Shown: positions 61,916-64,000 of the stretch, piece by piece
How positions within the stretch are numbered: the first letter of the stretch is position 1
How the letters are laid out: each line of letters starts with the position of its first letter
Assembly (NCBI GenBank): GCA_007131745.1
Contig: SLPX01000154.1
Span: 1-64,000, forward strand
Length of the DNA stretch: 64,000 nt
Direction of reading: 5' to 3'
From: Myxococcales bacterium
GTDB lineage: Bacteria; Myxococcota; Polyangia; HGW-17; SLPX01
The notes under the pieces: model-generated
Seen by the model: the letters and a program-made list of their open reading frames with translations, nothing else
What the model was told of the DNA's origin: nothing
Database searches by the model: none
Program-made: the position numbers and the translations under genes

Positions 61916-64000
61916 TTACCTTAGGGCTGAGTCAAAATCAGAATTGCTGCCTTCCGAAACAGCATCCTGAAAGTTCTTGATGTTCGCCTTGCGCAACCTC
62001 CCGGTCAAAATCTTGAATATGCCCTTTACTATCGCGTGCTTTTGTTCCAGCAATTCATCAAAACTATCAGCGTCGATCCTGAGTAAATCAGCATCCGACA
62101 AGGCTACAACATCCGCGCTCCGGGGAAGGTTGTCGAGAAGCGCCATTTCTCCGAAACATTCTTTCGCCCCCAATCGGACCATTTCCCTGCCGTTTAGCCT
62201 GACTGAAACCTCCCCATGCAAAACCAGGTACATAGCGTCTCCCGGATCATTGCATTTGAATATCACGTCGCCCTCAAGGAAAGACACCTCCTCGGCTATG
62301 CTTGCAATCCCATGCAATTCCTCTCCGCTTAGTCCCGAAAACATCGGGGCGCTTTTCAAAAACAAAATCTTTTCAATATACGGCAACACGGCCAGCACCT
62401 CTTCATCCGGTTTGTATTCAAATTGACGTTTATTTTCCTCGCTCGATCCATGAACGAGAAAAGCCTTCATGTACACGTCATCACCCTGCATAATTGTTTC
62501 CACCGGGCGACTCCGTCCATTGTTGTATATCTCGAACAGGTGTTGAGGAAGCTTCAATGTCCGCCCCGGCCCGACCGGTCCTTCAAACAATGGAATCAAC
62601 CTCTCGGCTACTCCCTGTTCCATTATATTTTCCAGGAGTTCGACCGCTCCGGCCCGGATCCGTTTTTTTTCGCTCTCCAGGTTGGCTGAAATGGCATCGG
62701 CCGTCTGTAAATCCACCGCTGTTCCCACCAGCGCCATGATTCGTTTTTCCACCAAGCTTTTTCCGTACCTTATCTGATCTATCAATAGACCGGAACCGTC
62801 CGACCGTGGTTTCTTGTTCATGAATGCATCCTGAAGCGCGGCCAATCGATAACCCGAGTCCAGTTCGGAATCCAGGAAATGAATGAACTCTTCCCTGCTC
62901 AAAAACCCGCGGGATCTCCTTGCCAGGATTCTAGCGGCCTTTAGTTTCAATTCATGCATATCGTGGTGCAACAGCTCCGCAAGCAAGCGGTCCGACTCCA
63001 CTCCTTCCATACCGGAAAGTACCCATGGAATGCGACGAAGGGGACCCTTGTTCGACGAATCTTGTTGAACATACCGCCGCAAAACCATCACCGCTTCGTC
63101 ACCCAGCTTCTCAAGCGCTCTCTCCGCTGAGTCCGCCGGACCGCGACTTTCAAAGCAAAGAAACACGTCTTCCACAAGAGCGCTCATGGAATGGTTTCCG
63201 GCCGCGCGAAGCGCCTCGCTCCTTACTTCCGGTTCGGGATCATAGAGTAACACCTTCACTTCCGCGGAAAACGACTCGTCACCCACCTCCACTATAGCGA
63301 CCGCTGCTTTTCTTCGGGTTTCAGCTCTTTCCGCGCCGAGAAACTCAGCTATAACTCGCCCTGCGTCACCAAATGACGAGGGAAAAAACCGCTTCAGCCA
63401 GACGGCCGCGCCCACGCGGACACACTCTCTATGGTCGGCGAGAAATTCTTCCACCCTGCTTCTCAACCCATCCTTGGAAAGGCCGGTCGAAGAACCCAGA
63501 GCACGCAATACGACCTCCTCGTCCTTATCGGCCAACCCCTTCCTCTCTATAAGCTCAGCATCAACCGGTCCTCCATCCGCCAGCAAGGAAACAGCTTCTT
63601 TGCGCACATCGGTAAAAGGGCTGTCGAGGGCATGAACAAGCAAAGGTCTTGCCTGGGCGGGATGAACCCCTTCCAAAAATTTAAGCGCAAAAACAGCAGC
63701 TCCTTCCGGCCCTTTCTCTACGACATCTCTGACGAAATTCAACGCGGTCCCATCAAGCGCGGGAGCGTTCTTTTCACCCAGCGCTATCTCATAAGAGAGT
63801 TTCCTGCGATCCAGGGCGGAATGAAGCGCTTCAAGATAAGATTTTTTCGCCTTCACAAGGATGTAAATTGCTGCAATTCCACAAAATACGGTTGTCGCTC
63901 CTACAATCCACCTCGGATCCATATCGCGCAGAAAAAAAAGCAACGCCAGGGAACCGGCGACCTTTGCCAATGGGGAAACAACTCCCTTTATAAGCGCCAT
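61916..64000 (-). CDS. C-terminal part of a nucleotide-transporter-like protein with HEAT and cyclic-nucleotide-binding domains
   Basis: At least 694 residues are visible and the frame is open to the right edge, so the true N-terminus is outside. The visible N-terminus (IKGVVSPLAKVAGSLALLFF, then IVGATTVFCGIAAIYILV) looks like the last helices of an NTT/ATP-ADP-translocase-type MFS domain. HEAT-type helical repeats follow (about 80-500). A cyclic-nucleotide-binding domain (about 555-670) has the phosphate cassette FGEMALLDNLPRSADV intact. Proteins of this plan are known in deltaproteobacteria as regulated transporters. It is probably regulated by cyclic nucleotide (inference). Confidence 0.78.
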   Translation of the reverse strand: MALIKGVVSPLAKVAGSLALLFFLRDMDPRWIVGATTVFCGIAAIYILVKAKKSYLEALHSALDRRKLSYEIALGEKNAPALDGTALNFVRDVVEKGPEGAAVFALKFLEGVHPAQARPLLVHALDSPFTDVRKEAVSLLADGGPVDAELIERKGLADKDEEVVLRALGSSTGLSKDGLRSRVEEFLADHRECVRVGAAVWLKRFFPSSFGDAGRVIAEFLGAERAETRRKAAVAIVEVGDESFSAEVKVLLYDPEPEVRSEALRAAGNHSMSALVEDVFLCFESRGPADSAERALEKLGDEAVMVLRRYVQQDSSNKGPLRRIPWVLSGMEGVESDRLLAELLHHDMHELKLKAARILARRSRGFLSREEFIHFLDSELDSGYRLAALQDAFMNKKPRSDGSGLLIDQIRYGKSLVEKRIMALVGTAVDLQTADAISANLESEKKRIRAGAVELLENIMEQGVAERLIPLFEGPVGPGRTLKLPQHLFEIYNNGRSRPVETIMQGDDVYMKAFLVHGSSEENKRQFEYKPDEEVLAVLPYIEKILFLKSAPMFSGLSGEELHGIASIAEEVSFLEGDVIFKCNDPGDAMYLVLHGEVSVRLNGREMVRLGAKECFGEMALLDNLPRSADVVALSDADLLRIDADSFDELLEQKHAIVKGIFKILTGRLRKANIKNFQDAVSEGSNSDFDSALR

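Overview
The window reads as chromosomal DNA of a Gram-negative bacterium from the Myxococcota / former deltaproteobacterial lineage, at roughly 50% G+C by eye. That placement is an inference. It rests on the abundance of secreted Cys-rich lipoproteins carrying the Myxococcus-type 'CGDGxxxGxEECDDGNT' repeat, a protease with a MYXO-CTERM-like C-terminal anchor, eukaryote-like Ser/Thr kinases with PEGA-type or zinc-ribbon accessory parts, a PilZ-like protein and a sensor resembling the MXAN_5187 family. I saw no rRNA, tRNA, CRISPR array, transposase or phage gene.

Layout. 1-995: the 5' part of a threonine-synthase-like PLP enzyme running off the left edge. 1090-1725: a VapBC toxin-antitoxin pair with its operator. 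1754-6922: a leftward set of three surface lipoproteins (FG-GAP propeller, beta-helix, pyroglutamyl peptidase). 7056-13378: rightward genes for an Ig-like lipoprotein, MutS, an M15-like peptidase and an unknown exported protein. 13438-15783: a NifU-type protein, then three subunits of a sodium-pumping biotin-dependent decarboxylase. 15840-23308: a leftward block with a TPR protein, thiolase, glycosyltransferase, a kinase/PEGA pair and a Cys-repeat lipoprotein. 23466-28459: a TetR-controlled RND efflux pump. 28467-36995: a secreted lipase, two membrane-linked sulfatase-fold proteins and a metalloprotease. 37300-39318: a 672-residue orphan with a clear operator. 39373-46627: a Cys-rich lipoprotein and a starch/maltodextrin group (GH13 amylase lipoprotein, maltoporin-like porin). 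46788-51351: PilZ-like protein, NadD, NamZ and a membrane sensor. 51465-57380: a tightly coupled hydrolase - kinase - MFS/spermidine-synthase operon. 57490-64000: a porin-like protein, a lipoprotein coupled to a ClpX-like unfoldase, and the C-terminal part of a nucleotide-transporter-like protein with HEAT and cyclic-nucleotide-binding domains.

How it fits together. About ten predicted lipoproteins, secreted hydrolases (amylase, lipase, peptidases, NamZ) and a sugar porin suggest a predatory or scavenging life that digests polymers outside the cell. The energy genes (Na+-pumping decarboxylase, thiolase) and kinases are typical of large-genome myxobacterial relatives. I found no single island that is clearly a new defence or biosynthetic system. 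The most unusual points are the ClpX paralogue that lacks the zinc domain and RKH loop but keeps the ClpP-docking IGF loop, the orphan 672-residue protein with a palindrome between its promoter boxes, the sulfatase-fold pair without the formylglycine cysteine, and the hydrolase-kinase-transporter/aminopropyltransferase operon.
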